From SIAF01 sp046152955 (GTDB lineage Bacteria; Planctomycetota; Planctomycetia; Planctomycetales; Planctomycetaceae), in assembly GCA_046152955.1 (NCBI GenBank), contig JBJXGA010000127.1, positions 1-46,731 of the forward strand: a DNA stretch of 46,731 bases. The letters are read 5' to 3'. Positions 7,683 through 15,600 of the stretch are shown here, in pieces (positions within the stretch are counted from its first letter, which is position 1; each line of letters starts with the position of its first letter). Below the pieces are notes generated by a model. The model did not search any database and was not told where the DNA came from. It saw only the letters and a list, made by a program, of their open reading frames with translations. A program made the position numbers and the translations under genes.

Positions 7683-7785
7683 GTCTGCGCTTCCACTCGG
7701 TTCGTCGCATCCGTATACTCTGATGAGTATTCCAGTTGGTCGTCGAGCCACATCCACTCGGCGATGCGCTGCACGGAGTCTCGTG

Positions 7786-9204
7786 GTGATTCAACTTCCC
7801 GGACAAACGGTGGCCTGTTGCGAAGGGGTTTCGCGGCGGGAATGGCTGCGCGCCGGTGGACTTTCCACATTGGGGCTGGGATTGCCGGCGTTGTTGGCTG
7901 GCCGCGCCCGGAGTGCGGAATCGACAGTCGGCCGACCGGGGAGCTTTGGACGGGCCAAGTCGTGTATCGTGCTGTTCCTGTTCGGCGCTCCGGCCCATCA
8001 GGACTTGTGGGATTTGAAGCCTCTGGCTCCTGCGCAGGTTCGCGGGGAGTTTCAGCCCATTCCCTCCTCCGTCCCCGACCTGTTCGTCGGAGAACACATT
8101 CCCCGGTTGGCGCAGCGGGCCGATCGGTTGACGCTGATCCGCTCGGTGACGCATCCCGACAACACGCACACGGTGGCGATGCACTACATGCTGGCCGGGG
8201 TGCGACATGTCCGTCCCGCCACCAATCCACAGAACGCTCCCGATGACTTTCCCTGCTTCGGCGCGGTGATGAACTACGTTGCGGCCCGCGGCGGACGGAG
8301 CGGGGAGGGATCGGGCCACGCGCGGCCCTCGACCGGGCTGCCGGCCGCGGTGAGCCTCAATGCGCCGGCCAATCAGGTGTCGGCCAACAATCACATCTTC
8401 CCAGGGTTCTTCGCCGGTTTCCTGGGACGCGGGTTTGATCCTCTGTTTGTGCCACAGAACGCCGACACGGCGGAGTTCCGTCCGCTCCCCGTGGTGGAGA
8501 GTCAGGATCGGTTGACGGCACGAAGGTCGCTGCTGGAGGCGGTGGAACGGCAAACGTCGCGACTCGAACGGACGGCTGCCGTTCGGGGACTGGATGGCGA
8601 GTACGGCAAGGCGTTCGATGTGCTGACCGCTCCCGAGGTGCGACGGGCGTTTGACCTCAGCGACGAGTCCCCCGTTCTCCGTGCGGAATACGGTCAGACG
8701 CCGTTTGGTCAGGGGTGCCTATTGGCGCGGCGGCTGGTGGAGCGGGAAGTACCGCTGGTGACGGTCAACTGGGAGCGGGATGACGCCTTTTGGGACACTC
8801 ACAAAAACAACTTCATCGACATGAAGGCCAAGCTCTGCCCCAATTTGGATCAGGGGATGGCGGCCTTGCTCGACGACCTGCAGACCAGGGGACTGCTGGA
8901 CGAAACGCTGGTGGTGGCACTGGGTGAATTTGGTAGAACCCCGCATATCAACTCGGCCGCCGGACGGGACCATTGGGCCCCTTGCAACACGGTCGTTCTC
9001 GCGGGAGCGGGCCTCCCCGGCGGCGCCGTGTATGGCGCTTCCGATCGGCTGGCGGCCTATCCGGCGGCTGATCCGGTCACTCCCGACGACCTGGCTGCGA
9101 CGATTTACCACCTGTTGGGAATCGACTCGCATTTGACCCTTCGGGACGCGGTGGGTCGGCCGTATGCGCTCTCCAGCGGCGAACCGGTGTGGGGACTGCT
9201 GTAG
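7786..9204 (+). CDS. DUF1501 family protein with Tat signal
   Basis: A complete 472-residue DUF1501 protein. The N-terminus has a twin-arginine signal, SRREWLRAGGLSTLGLGLPAL, so export through Tat is expected. The catalytic-fold landmarks are LFLFGAPAHQDLWDLKP, SVTHPDNTHTVAMHYMLAG, GEFGRTPHIN and GRDHWAPCNTVVLAGAG, ending with TPDDLAATIYHLLGID. I chose GTG 7786 because GGAG lies 7 nt upstream (7775-7778); GTG 7783 and ATG 7723 are alternatives, the latter adding 21 arginine-rich residues atypical for a Tat signal. It follows the oxidoreductase by about 100 nt. DUF1501 genes usually pair with DUF1549/DUF1553 genes; this one stands without that partner. Confidence 0.92.
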   Translation: MIQLPGQTVACCEGVSRREWLRAGGLSTLGLGLPALLAGRARSAESTVGRPGSFGRAKSCIVLFLFGAPAHQDLWDLKPLAPAQVRGEFQPIPSSVPDLFVGEHIPRLAQRADRLTLIRSVTHPDNTHTVAMHYMLAGVRHVRPATNPQNAPDDFPCFGAVMNYVAARGGRSGEGSGHARPSTGLPAAVSLNAPANQVSANNHIFPGFFAGFLGRGFDPLFVPQNADTAEFRPLPVVESQDRLTARRSLLEAVERQTSRLERTAAVRGLDGEYGKAFDVLTAPEVRRAFDLSDESPVLRAEYGQTPFGQGCLLARRLVEREVPLVTVNWERDDAFWDTHKNNFIDMKAKLCPNLDQGMAALLDDLQTRGLLDETLVVALGEFGRTPHINSAAGRDHWAPCNTVVLAGAGLPGGAVYGASDRLAAYPAADPVTPDDLAATIYHLLGIDSHLTLRDAVGRPYALSSGEPVWGLL

Positions 9205-9229
9205 TCCCCGCCGGTGGGCGTCGCGCGGC

Positions 9230-10156
9230 TCACGTCACCGCCAGAACCCGCGACAGAAGCAGCGCCGGGATGAGCAGCAGGGCCACCCCCAGCGCGGGTT
9301 CCTGACGCCCAGTCACGAAAAACACGATCGTGGCGTCGAGCAGCACGAGCGACATCAGCAGCAGGCGCACTCCCTGCTGCACCGTCTGCGGGCGTGGATC
9401 GAACAGCGCGTTGGCCAGCCGCCGATTGATGATCACCCCCAGCGCCCCCAGGAGCAAGGCGGAGTTCCAGCTCCGCGCGGCTGTTTCGTCCCCCGTCGGC
9501 CAATGCAGCACGAAGCCGGCCAGCAGGACCAGACCCAGGTTGACGACTCCCATGGCACCGGCGAGATGCCAGCGATTGCTGGTTCCCTCCTCCCGCTGCG
9601 CAAACCAGGTCACCCCAGTGATGTATGTTCCTAGCGCAGCGGCGACGTGCGTCTGCGGCAACATCCACACCGCCTGCAATGTGGAGCGTCCGTCGGTCGG
9701 GTCGATTGCCGCGCTGGCTCCCAGCATCACGTTCAGAAACCGGCAACCTCCCATCGCCAGCGGCCCCAGCGGCGTCGATTTCAGGAAACCGTTGTACAGA
9801 AAGATATTGGCAATCAGCATCCCGGCGACGAGTGCGCTGGGGAGTCCTGCCAGGCAGGCCGCCGCGCCCCCGACCAGTAGCAGCACGGTTCCAAACCAGA
9901 CAGCGTGCTGGCACGAGACCTGTCCCGAAGGAATAGGACGGCCTGGCCGATCGCGGGCATCCTGTTCCCGATCGAATACGTCATTGAAGACCATCCCCGC
10001 CAGGTACAGTCCCGCCGAGGAGATCAACAGCCAGCCCAGCGTCGATCCTGGCGAAAAGCCCGCGTGGGTCAACACGAATCCCAGCAGAATGTCGGCCAGC
10101 GCCGTAAAGACGGCGGCCAGTCGGCACAATCGCAAATAAGGGAGCAGCGCTTGCAT
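9230..10156 (-). CDS. UbiA-family prenyltransferase
   Basis: A 308-residue polytopic membrane protein with about eight or nine hydrophobic segments. The first aspartate-rich motif is NDVFDREQDARDRPGRPIPSG at residues 58-78, where Asn58, Asp62 and Asp66 would bind the Mg-diphosphate of a prenyl donor and the RPIPSG element matches homologues such as EboC and chlorophyll-synthase-like enzymes. The second motif is less clear (SAAIDPTDG). The likely reaction is transfer of an isoprenoid chain to an aromatic or other lipophilic acceptor in the cytoplasmic membrane. It ends 25 nt from the convergent DUF1501 gene and starts 69 nt after the CehA-like gene. The acceptor is unknown; menaquinone and ubiquinone enzymes would be alternatives. 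Confidence 0.85.
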   Translation of the reverse strand: MQALLPYLRLCRLAAVFTALADILLGFVLTHAGFSPGSTLGWLLISSAGLYLAGMVFNDVFDREQDARDRPGRPIPSGQVSCQHAVWFGTVLLLVGGAAACLAGLPSALVAGMLIANIFLYNGFLKSTPLGPLAMGGCRFLNVMLGASAAIDPTDGRSTLQAVWMLPQTHVAAALGTYITGVTWFAQREEGTSNRWHLAGAMGVVNLGLVLLAGFVLHWPTGDETAARSWNSALLLGALGVIINRRLANALFDPRPQTVQQGVRLLLMSLVLLDATIVFFVTGRQEPALGVALLLIPALLLSRVLAVT

Positions 10157-10225
10157 CTCGCGATCATAGCGGGATGTGGTGAATCTTTCACTTTCGACCG
10201 CTTCGGGGCTGGATGTTCATTTGCC

Positions 10226-11833
10226 TTATTTCTTCGCTTTCGGACGCACAGCCATTTTGCGGAATTTGTCCTGCGCCTGTTGGAACAACGTCGCCACCTC
10301 GCGCCGATCGGCAGCCGATGCATAGCGATTGCGGACCGAGACGACCCGCAAGAGCTGCTCGATCCAATCGACGAAGAACTCGGCATCCGCGGGACTGGAA
10401 ATTTCCCGACCCGCCACGGTCACGTAGACCGGACTGGTGTGCCCCCAGGCGGGTCCGTCGAACACCAGCGGATGGTCCGGCCCGCGCACTCGCAGGGCGA
10501 TCCAACTGCTCTTTTCAATCGGCAGTTCCGCTTCCAGATGATGCACTGTCAAACCGGCAGGTTCATCGCCGGAAACCCGTTTGGCGGCTGCCACTTGACC
10601 ATTCACCAGCACCTCGATCGTGTGGATGGGGACGTAGCTCTCCACTTTGGCCGTCGCGCGGACCTTACCCGGTGCGACGAGTTTTACCGTCTCTCCCGGT
10701 TCCTGACCGTCCACGTGCAGCGTCGGGATCGGACCGTTGGTCACCAGGGTCCGTCCGTTTCGCAGCCCCTCCAGCCAGCTCTGCATTGTCAGCGGGGCGT
10801 TGACTTTCACGTACACCCGATCGCCTCCCAACGGTTCCGTCGAGCGATCCAGCAACGCGTCGGTCCCAACGCAGGCCGCCAATTTGAAGCCGCAGTTGAG
10901 CAGCCGATACCACAACTCGGCGGAGCGCTCCTCGTCGCTGTTGTACGACATCAGGTCGATCGCCTGCACCACACCCAGCGCGACATCGATCGGCAGCTCG
11001 CGCGCGGCGCCGTTGGGCTTGGTCAGGTCGTCGTCAAACGGGATCGGCTGGCCGACAAACAGGGGATGCCCATACGTCACCACTCCCCCCTGGCGCACCG
11101 CCTCGGCAGCCATCCGATAATTCGCGGGAAAATCGTAGAAATTCGGCGTGTCGTCGAATCCGGTGTACTGCGGTTCCACCAGACTCTTGATGCCGAAGAA
11201 CTGCATGTGGCCATAGATCATGCTCCGCATCTCTTCGCCAAACACCAGAAGGTGTCGGTTGGTCGATGCCGCATGTGGCTTTCCGGTGATCAACTCGGCG
11301 TCTCGAATGTCGTTACCGACGTTGTTGGAGACGCACAGGTTGACATAATGCACCCCTTCGGCCCGCGCCGCGAGCAGCGCATCGGCCACCGAGACGTCGA
11401 TCGGGCCTCCCGTGTGCAGATGCACGTGCGAGTCTCCCGCGTACCAGCCGCGGGAGGGCATGTCGATCCACGACTGAAGTACGGTGGTCAATTCGACGGC
11501 TGATTCGGAACGGAGAATACTGTAATTGGGGATTGTTTCCAGCCCCCCGCTCAACTCCATCTCAACCGGTCCTTTGGGAAGCGCCAAGTCAAATTCGCCG
11601 TCGGCATAGAAATACGACTCGTCGCGCCTGGTCTTGCGGACGACAGCCCCCGCTGGAACGACCGGCTGGTTGTCCTCCCCCACGATCCGCACCCGGGCCG
11701 CGGCGGACTGGCCCTGCCGTTCCATCTTCACGCGGCATATTGGCGGCGATTTTGTCGTCTGCGCGAAGATCGGATGCGTCAGGACGGCCAACAGCAGACA
11801 GCACGTGCCGAACGGGAGTGCGATTCGATGCAT
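10226..11833 (-). CDS. secreted CehA/McbA-type metallohydrolase
   Basis: A 535-residue protein with a Sec signal peptide (MHRIALPFGTCCLLLAVL, cleavage likely after IFA). The metal-binding PHP-like domain begins with GWYAGDSHVHLHTGG, whose HxHxH supplies ligands, and later elements are LLVFGEEMRS, VVTYGHPLF and AACVGTDALLDR. This pattern is typical of the CehA/McbA family of extracellular metallohydrolases abundant in planctomycetes. A C-terminal beta-rich region (residues about 400-490) follows, then a helical tail. The start ATG 11833 is preceded by GAGG 9 nt upstream. Substrate unknown; esters and phosphoesters are known for relatives. Confidence 0.87.
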   Translation of the reverse strand: MHRIALPFGTCCLLLAVLTHPIFAQTTKSPPICRVKMERQGQSAAARVRIVGEDNQPVVPAGAVVRKTRRDESYFYADGEFDLALPKGPVEMELSGGLETIPNYSILRSESAVELTTVLQSWIDMPSRGWYAGDSHVHLHTGGPIDVSVADALLAARAEGVHYVNLCVSNNVGNDIRDAELITGKPHAASTNRHLLVFGEEMRSMIYGHMQFFGIKSLVEPQYTGFDDTPNFYDFPANYRMAAEAVRQGGVVTYGHPLFVGQPIPFDDDLTKPNGAARELPIDVALGVVQAIDLMSYNSDEERSAELWYRLLNCGFKLAACVGTDALLDRSTEPLGGDRVYVKVNAPLTMQSWLEGLRNGRTLVTNGPIPTLHVDGQEPGETVKLVAPGKVRATAKVESYVPIHTIEVLVNGQVAAAKRVSGDEPAGLTVHHLEAELPIEKSSWIALRVRGPDHPLVFDGPAWGHTSPVYVTVAGREISSPADAEFFVDWIEQLLRVVSVRNRYASAADRREVATLFQQAQDKFRKMAVRPKAKK

Positions 11834-11982
11834 TGGGGAATTCCTCAAAAACTGAGCCGGGCGATGAAGGCAATCTGAATTTCTTCGGAAATGCCGCAAT
11901 GGAACCAATGACCTGCCAGCAAGCATTGCGAACTGCCGAGTGCCAATTTTCCCTGTTCGACCCGGCAGGGTCAAATCAGCAA

Positions 11983-13773
11983 TCACCGCACCGTCAATCC
12001 CTTCCGATAATGCACGTAGTCAATCAGGAATTTCTGGTACATCGGTCCTCCCGGGGGAGCGCCATACATTTCTCCGGTGGCGGAGCTCCAATTGTGGATG
12101 TCGAAGCGGCCGATTTCGCCTCCCACGTCTGCCGCGGCATCATACACCTGCGATAGAATCCAGGGGTCGTTCGGGCCGGCGCGAAAACCGAGCCGCACGT
12201 GGCTGCGATCGAGGCACTGGATCAGCATCGTCAGCGGTTTGTGGGCCAGCAAAGACTCCGGGAGTTCCTGGTCGAACTTCAATTTGAAAAGCGAGTTGCC
12301 GTACAGCCTGTGCCGCTTCTCCTTGGGAAAATTCTCGATTCCCGGCGTCCATCCGCCACGGTTCTTTCCCGCCTGGTCAACCACCACAAAGTTCATCCAG
12401 AAATTCCACGGGATGGAATCATCGGGGGCGTGGAAACTGATTTCGATTTCCCACGGCGGTGGGTAGTTCTGAAAGTCGAGCGACGATCCCCCCGCCGGTC
12501 CGAAGCCGGTTCCCAACCCCGGCCCGAGGAACTTCAGCATCAGGTGCCCTGGATGGGAGTGCGTGTCGGCCAACGTGCTTTGTTCCTGGATCTGCCACTG
12601 CCCCATGTAGCCCAAAATGTCGAAGTCGTCGGAGAATTCCTCGAACGGCCGCGGAGGAGCGCCGAAGAACGTGCAGTAGTCCACGTAATATTCAAACTTG
12701 GGATTGGGCGGCTCCGGTTCCGGAGCCCCTACAAAGCTCCAGACCTCTTTGTAGTTCCTCGAATCTCCCTGTCCCAGTTGCAGGGGATGCGGCCCTTTGA
12801 GCTGCGGCAGGCTGCGGCACAGGACGTCGGGAATCCAGCGGTCGCCGGAGATGATCGGGCCGAGCTCCCAGATGCCGGTGATCTTTCCATATTTGGAGCA
12901 GTCGATACGGCGCATGTTCCAGCCGTGCGACGCATCGAATTTGATCCCAACGTTGATGCTCGTGGGACTCTCCAGGACCGCGCGAAAGAACAATTGCGGA
13001 CTGGCGGGTCCGCCGTACTTGGCCCCATCCCCGATCCAGACATAAGGAATGCGCCAATCCCCCAGCACCGGATGTCCCAGATCCCCCCGCCCCCAGACGA
13101 GGTAGTTTTCGGGGTGCGGATCGTGCGTGTATTGGGGCAATCCGACTCCCGCTTCCCCGGTGCATCCCAAATGCACCACGAGAAGCTGAAAGTCGCGCGT
13201 CTGTGCCGGCCGAACGGTTCGCTCTTCGGGCCAGGTCTCCGGGTCTGAGAACGTGACTGCCAGATTGAGGCCGATGGCGTAATTGACCTGCGTTCGGGCG
13301 CCGACCCCGGCCTGGGCGTTGAAGCTCTGGACCAGAGATGTTTGAAACTCCCACGGCAAGGGAAACTCATCGATGCGGATCGGATCCTTGAGCAGTCCCT
13401 TGATGTCAGTTCCCCGTCCTGCTTCGTAAATCGTCACAAGGCCGGGATGCCGGCTCGTGGAGAGGGTCTGGATGTTGCCCTCTGGGACAAACATCCAGGG
13501 AGAAAAGTCGCCATCAGGTTCGTTGAAATGCTGCGTCAGTCGGCGAATTCCCTTCTCAGGCAAGGCCCGCTGATTACCGTTGGCTGCGCCCAAATGACCT
13601 GCCGCCAAGATCGGCCCGGCAGTCACCGACGCCCCCTGTGGGTCCGCGTGGACGACTCCTGCGAGATCGGTCCCCGGTTCGTGAGACCGCGGCTGTGAGA
13701 GTCGCCCCAGGAAAAACGCCCCCAACGCGACGGCGATCACCGGAGGAACTGTCCGCAGACTGCGAATTGTCAT
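11983..13773 (-). CDS. secreted protein of unknown function with duplicated beta-sandwich-like module
   Basis: A 596-residue protein starting at ATG 13773, with AGGAG 7 nt upstream. Residues 8-24 form a signal peptide or anchor (VPPVIAVALGAFFLG). Two related modules follow. The first, about residues 88-371, contains TLSTSRHPGLVTIYEAGRG, then FPLPWEFQTSL, and ends KFEYYVDYCTFFGA. The second, about residues 381-592, has TLADTHSHPGHLMLKFLGPG, then YPPPWEIEISF, and ends KFLIDYVHYRKG. The pattern resembles LamG/concanavalin-like glycan-binding sandwiches, but I do not recognise the family. No catalytic residues are evident. It precedes the CehA-like gene by 150 nt on the same strand, so joint expression is possible. 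Confidence 0.8.
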   Translation of the reverse strand: MTIRSLRTVPPVIAVALGAFFLGRLSQPRSHEPGTDLAGVVHADPQGASVTAGPILAAGHLGAANGNQRALPEKGIRRLTQHFNEPDGDFSPWMFVPEGNIQTLSTSRHPGLVTIYEAGRGTDIKGLLKDPIRIDEFPLPWEFQTSLVQSFNAQAGVGARTQVNYAIGLNLAVTFSDPETWPEERTVRPAQTRDFQLLVVHLGCTGEAGVGLPQYTHDPHPENYLVWGRGDLGHPVLGDWRIPYVWIGDGAKYGGPASPQLFFRAVLESPTSINVGIKFDASHGWNMRRIDCSKYGKITGIWELGPIISGDRWIPDVLCRSLPQLKGPHPLQLGQGDSRNYKEVWSFVGAPEPEPPNPKFEYYVDYCTFFGAPPRPFEEFSDDFDILGYMGQWQIQEQSTLADTHSHPGHLMLKFLGPGLGTGFGPAGGSSLDFQNYPPPWEIEISFHAPDDSIPWNFWMNFVVVDQAGKNRGGWTPGIENFPKEKRHRLYGNSLFKLKFDQELPESLLAHKPLTMLIQCLDRSHVRLGFRAGPNDPWILSQVYDAAADVGGEIGRFDIHNWSSATGEMYGAPPGGPMYQKFLIDYVHYRKGLTVR

Positions 13774-13811
13774 TGAGTGGCTCCTTTCGTTGAATCGGGC
13801 GTTGTCCGAAA

Positions 13812-14156
13812 TCATTCCGATCCTGGCGTCTCGCTCGACTTCGCCGGGCGCTGCAGTTCTTCCAGTCGGCGGGCCAGGTAATCGACTGCGCCGCGGCGTT
13901 CCAGGAATTCGGCGAGCTGCCCGGCTGCCTGCGAGTCCCCCAGTGTCGCCAGGAGGGGAGCGAAGAAGTGCAGCATTTGACCGGTGACGAAATTGAGGGG
14001 CCGGACCGTCTCCAGCAGCATCTGGGCCGGCAGCGTCAATTCGCGGCTGATGACCAACCGGCACAGGCGATCGATGAGCTGCCGCTGCGCTTCGGTCGGC
14101 TCGACGGGACCGGCTGCGTCGATCGCAAACGCGTGCTTCAGCCAGTCAAGGGGCAT
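13812..14156 (-). CDS. small helical protein, translationally coupled to TatD
   Basis: A 114-residue soluble, mainly helical protein with no signal peptide. The ATG (14156) lies inside the 3' end of the TatD gene with an 11-nt overlap, which implies coupled translation. The conserved-looking segment is SRELTLPAQMLLETVRPLNFVTGQMLHFFAPLL. I recall similar small proteins with a (L/V)xPAxxFLExxRPLxFxxSQxxHFxxP pattern in other bacteria without assigned function. An open frame extending upstream is the shadow of tatD and was excluded. Function unknown. Confidence 0.7.
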   Translation of the reverse strand: MPLDWLKHAFAIDAAGPVEPTEAQRQLIDRLCRLVISRELTLPAQMLLETVRPLNFVTGQMLHFFAPLLATLGDSQAAGQLAEFLERRGAVDYLARRLEELQRPAKSSETPGSE

Positions 14157-14934
14157 GATGTTCGAGCGGGAGTCGAAACAATCGGCGGGCGTTCTGTGTT
14201 GTGTGCTGGGCGAACTGGTCCAGCGGCATCTCCAGAAGCTCCGCCAGACAGGCCGCGGTGTGCTGGACGTAGGCCGGCTCGTTCCGCTTTCCACGGACCG
14301 GCTGCGGCGCCAAATAGGGGGCATCGGTCTCGATCAGAATCCGATCCAGCGGCAGCTCTTTGACCAGCTCGCGCAGCGCCTGCGATTTCTTGTAGGTGAC
14401 CATGCCGGCGAACGACAGGTACAATCCCAGTTCGTGGCAGGCCCGCGCGGTCTCCATCGTCCCGCAAAACGAGTGCATGACTCCCCGGAGCGGCCCGCGA
14501 ACCGCCGCACCGCGGAGCTCGACCAGCACTTCCGCCTCAGCTTCGCGACAATGGACCACGAACGGCAAGTCGAGCTGGCGAGCCAGCGCCAGGTGCCGCT
14601 GAAAGTAGTCGATCTGCACCGCCAGGGGGGCGTAGTCCCAATATCGATCCAGGCCAGTCTCTCCCAGCCCCACCACCCTGGGGGCCGAGGCGAGTTCGAC
14701 GATCGTCTCCCAGTCTCCGGCAGCGGCCTGTGCCGCATAGTTCGGCTGAATGCCGACGACCGCATAAACTCCGGGAAACTCACCCGCCAGCGCCACCGCC
14801 CGCCGACTCGTCTGGGCCGTCGTACCAATCGTCAGGACGCATTCGACTCCACCAGCGAACCCCCGCGCGATCATCTCGGCCCGATCGACATCGAAGGCTT
14901 CTTCGTCGAGATGGGCGTGAGTATCGATGAACAT
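14146..14934 (-). CDS. TatD-family metal-dependent hydrolase (DNase)
   Basis: A 262-residue TIM-barrel metallohydrolase of the TatD/YcfH family. Metal-binding and active-site elements are in order: HAHLD at residues 6-10, VVGLGETGLDRYWD, FVVHCREAE, MHSFCG, and ETDAPYLAPQPVRGKRNEP. The usual GIHPN motif reads GIQPN, so that histidine is replaced by glutamine. Relatives act as 3'-to-5' exodeoxyribonucleases or have roles in RNA quality control; cytoplasmic. It is followed with overlap by the 114-residue gene and preceded by a 181-nt gap after the helical protein downstream of nuoN. Confidence 0.92.
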   Translation of the reverse strand: MFIDTHAHLDEEAFDVDRAEMIARGFAGGVECVLTIGTTAQTSRRAVALAGEFPGVYAVVGIQPNYAAQAAAGDWETIVELASAPRVVGLGETGLDRYWDYAPLAVQIDYFQRHLALARQLDLPFVVHCREAEAEVLVELRGAAVRGPLRGVMHSFCGTMETARACHELGLYLSFAGMVTYKKSQALRELVKELPLDRILIETDAPYLAPQPVRGKRNEPAYVQHTAACLAELLEMPLDQFAQHTTQNARRLFRLPLEHHAP

Positions 14935-15115
14935 GGGAGAATTGTACAGATCGAGAGGAACGTTCGACGATCAATGGTAGACGCTAATCGATCGCTATCA
15001 TCGGACGCCGGACGGGTCGAAACCCAGCGTCCACAAGGACGATGATTGTCCCTGGCGCAGGTCCGGCCCGTCAAGTCGCAAGTCGGCCGTCGCACCGCTC
15101 GAAGCGGAACTCCCC

Positions 15116-15556
15116 TCAGGCCGCTACGGTCGCCTTGCGTGCGGCGGCCAGCTCTTCCAGCCGTTTCAACGTGTTGCGCTGCGAAGCCAGGAGCTCGACC
15201 GCCAGCGTCGCGGCCGGTGGATCGTTTTCGAACGCGCTCCGACCGCGCTCGATCGCGGCGATCAATTGCCGTTCATCGTCGATCAGTCGCGCCAGGAGAA
15301 AATCGAGCGAGACATAGTGCAGTCCCGACCAGTCGGGATACGTCCCGAAATCAACGGTCTGCTGCCGCTGATCGAGCAACCGCGCCAGACGCCCCACCAG
15401 CTCCCGCTGCTGATGAGCCAATTCCTGAATGGCGCGGTGTTCAGCGGCCTGATCCAGGTCGGTCCAGGGCCAGCATTCTTCGGTGTATTGCAGCAGGCTG
15501 CGATGCACCTGAATCAAAAGGTCGTTGAGGATGGCGTTTTTCTGTGCGTCCGACAT
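15116..15556 (-). CDS. helical hypothetical protein downstream of nuoN
   Basis: A 146-residue protein predicted to be almost entirely helical, starting at ATG 15556 (MSDAQKNAILND), 44 nt after nuoN. Segments such as AAEHRAIQELAHQQRELVGRLARLL and LIDDERQLIAAIERGRSAF suggest a four-helix bundle of ferritin-like appearance, but I cannot identify a full set of ferroxidase ligands. A larger open frame on this strand runs upstream into nuoN antisense-phase sequence and was rejected. Its place right after the complex I genes suggests co-transcription; a role in the complex is not shown. Confidence 0.65.
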   Translation of the reverse strand: MSDAQKNAILNDLLIQVHRSLLQYTEECWPWTDLDQAAEHRAIQELAHQQRELVGRLARLLDQRQQTVDFGTYPDWSGLHYVSLDFLLARLIDDERQLIAAIERGRSAFENDPPAATLAVELLASQRNTLKRLEELAAARKATVAA

Positions 15557-15600
15557 GGATAGATACGGAGCGAATGAGCCGGGGGTGTCGGAATGGAAGA

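Noticed and set aside
7079..8553. Long minus-strand open frames
   Set aside because: Antisense to the Gfo/Idh/MocA and DUF1501 genes; Arg/Pro/Ser-rich shadow sequence.
9905..11503. Open frame of 532 codons on the plus strand
   Set aside because: Antisense to the CehA-like and UbiA-like genes; no recognisable features.
9230..14934. An ebo-type cluster because a UbiA-type and a TatD-type gene are on one strand
   Set aside because: Three unrelated genes separate them, the TatD is of the ordinary YcfH type, and no other ebo genes are visible.
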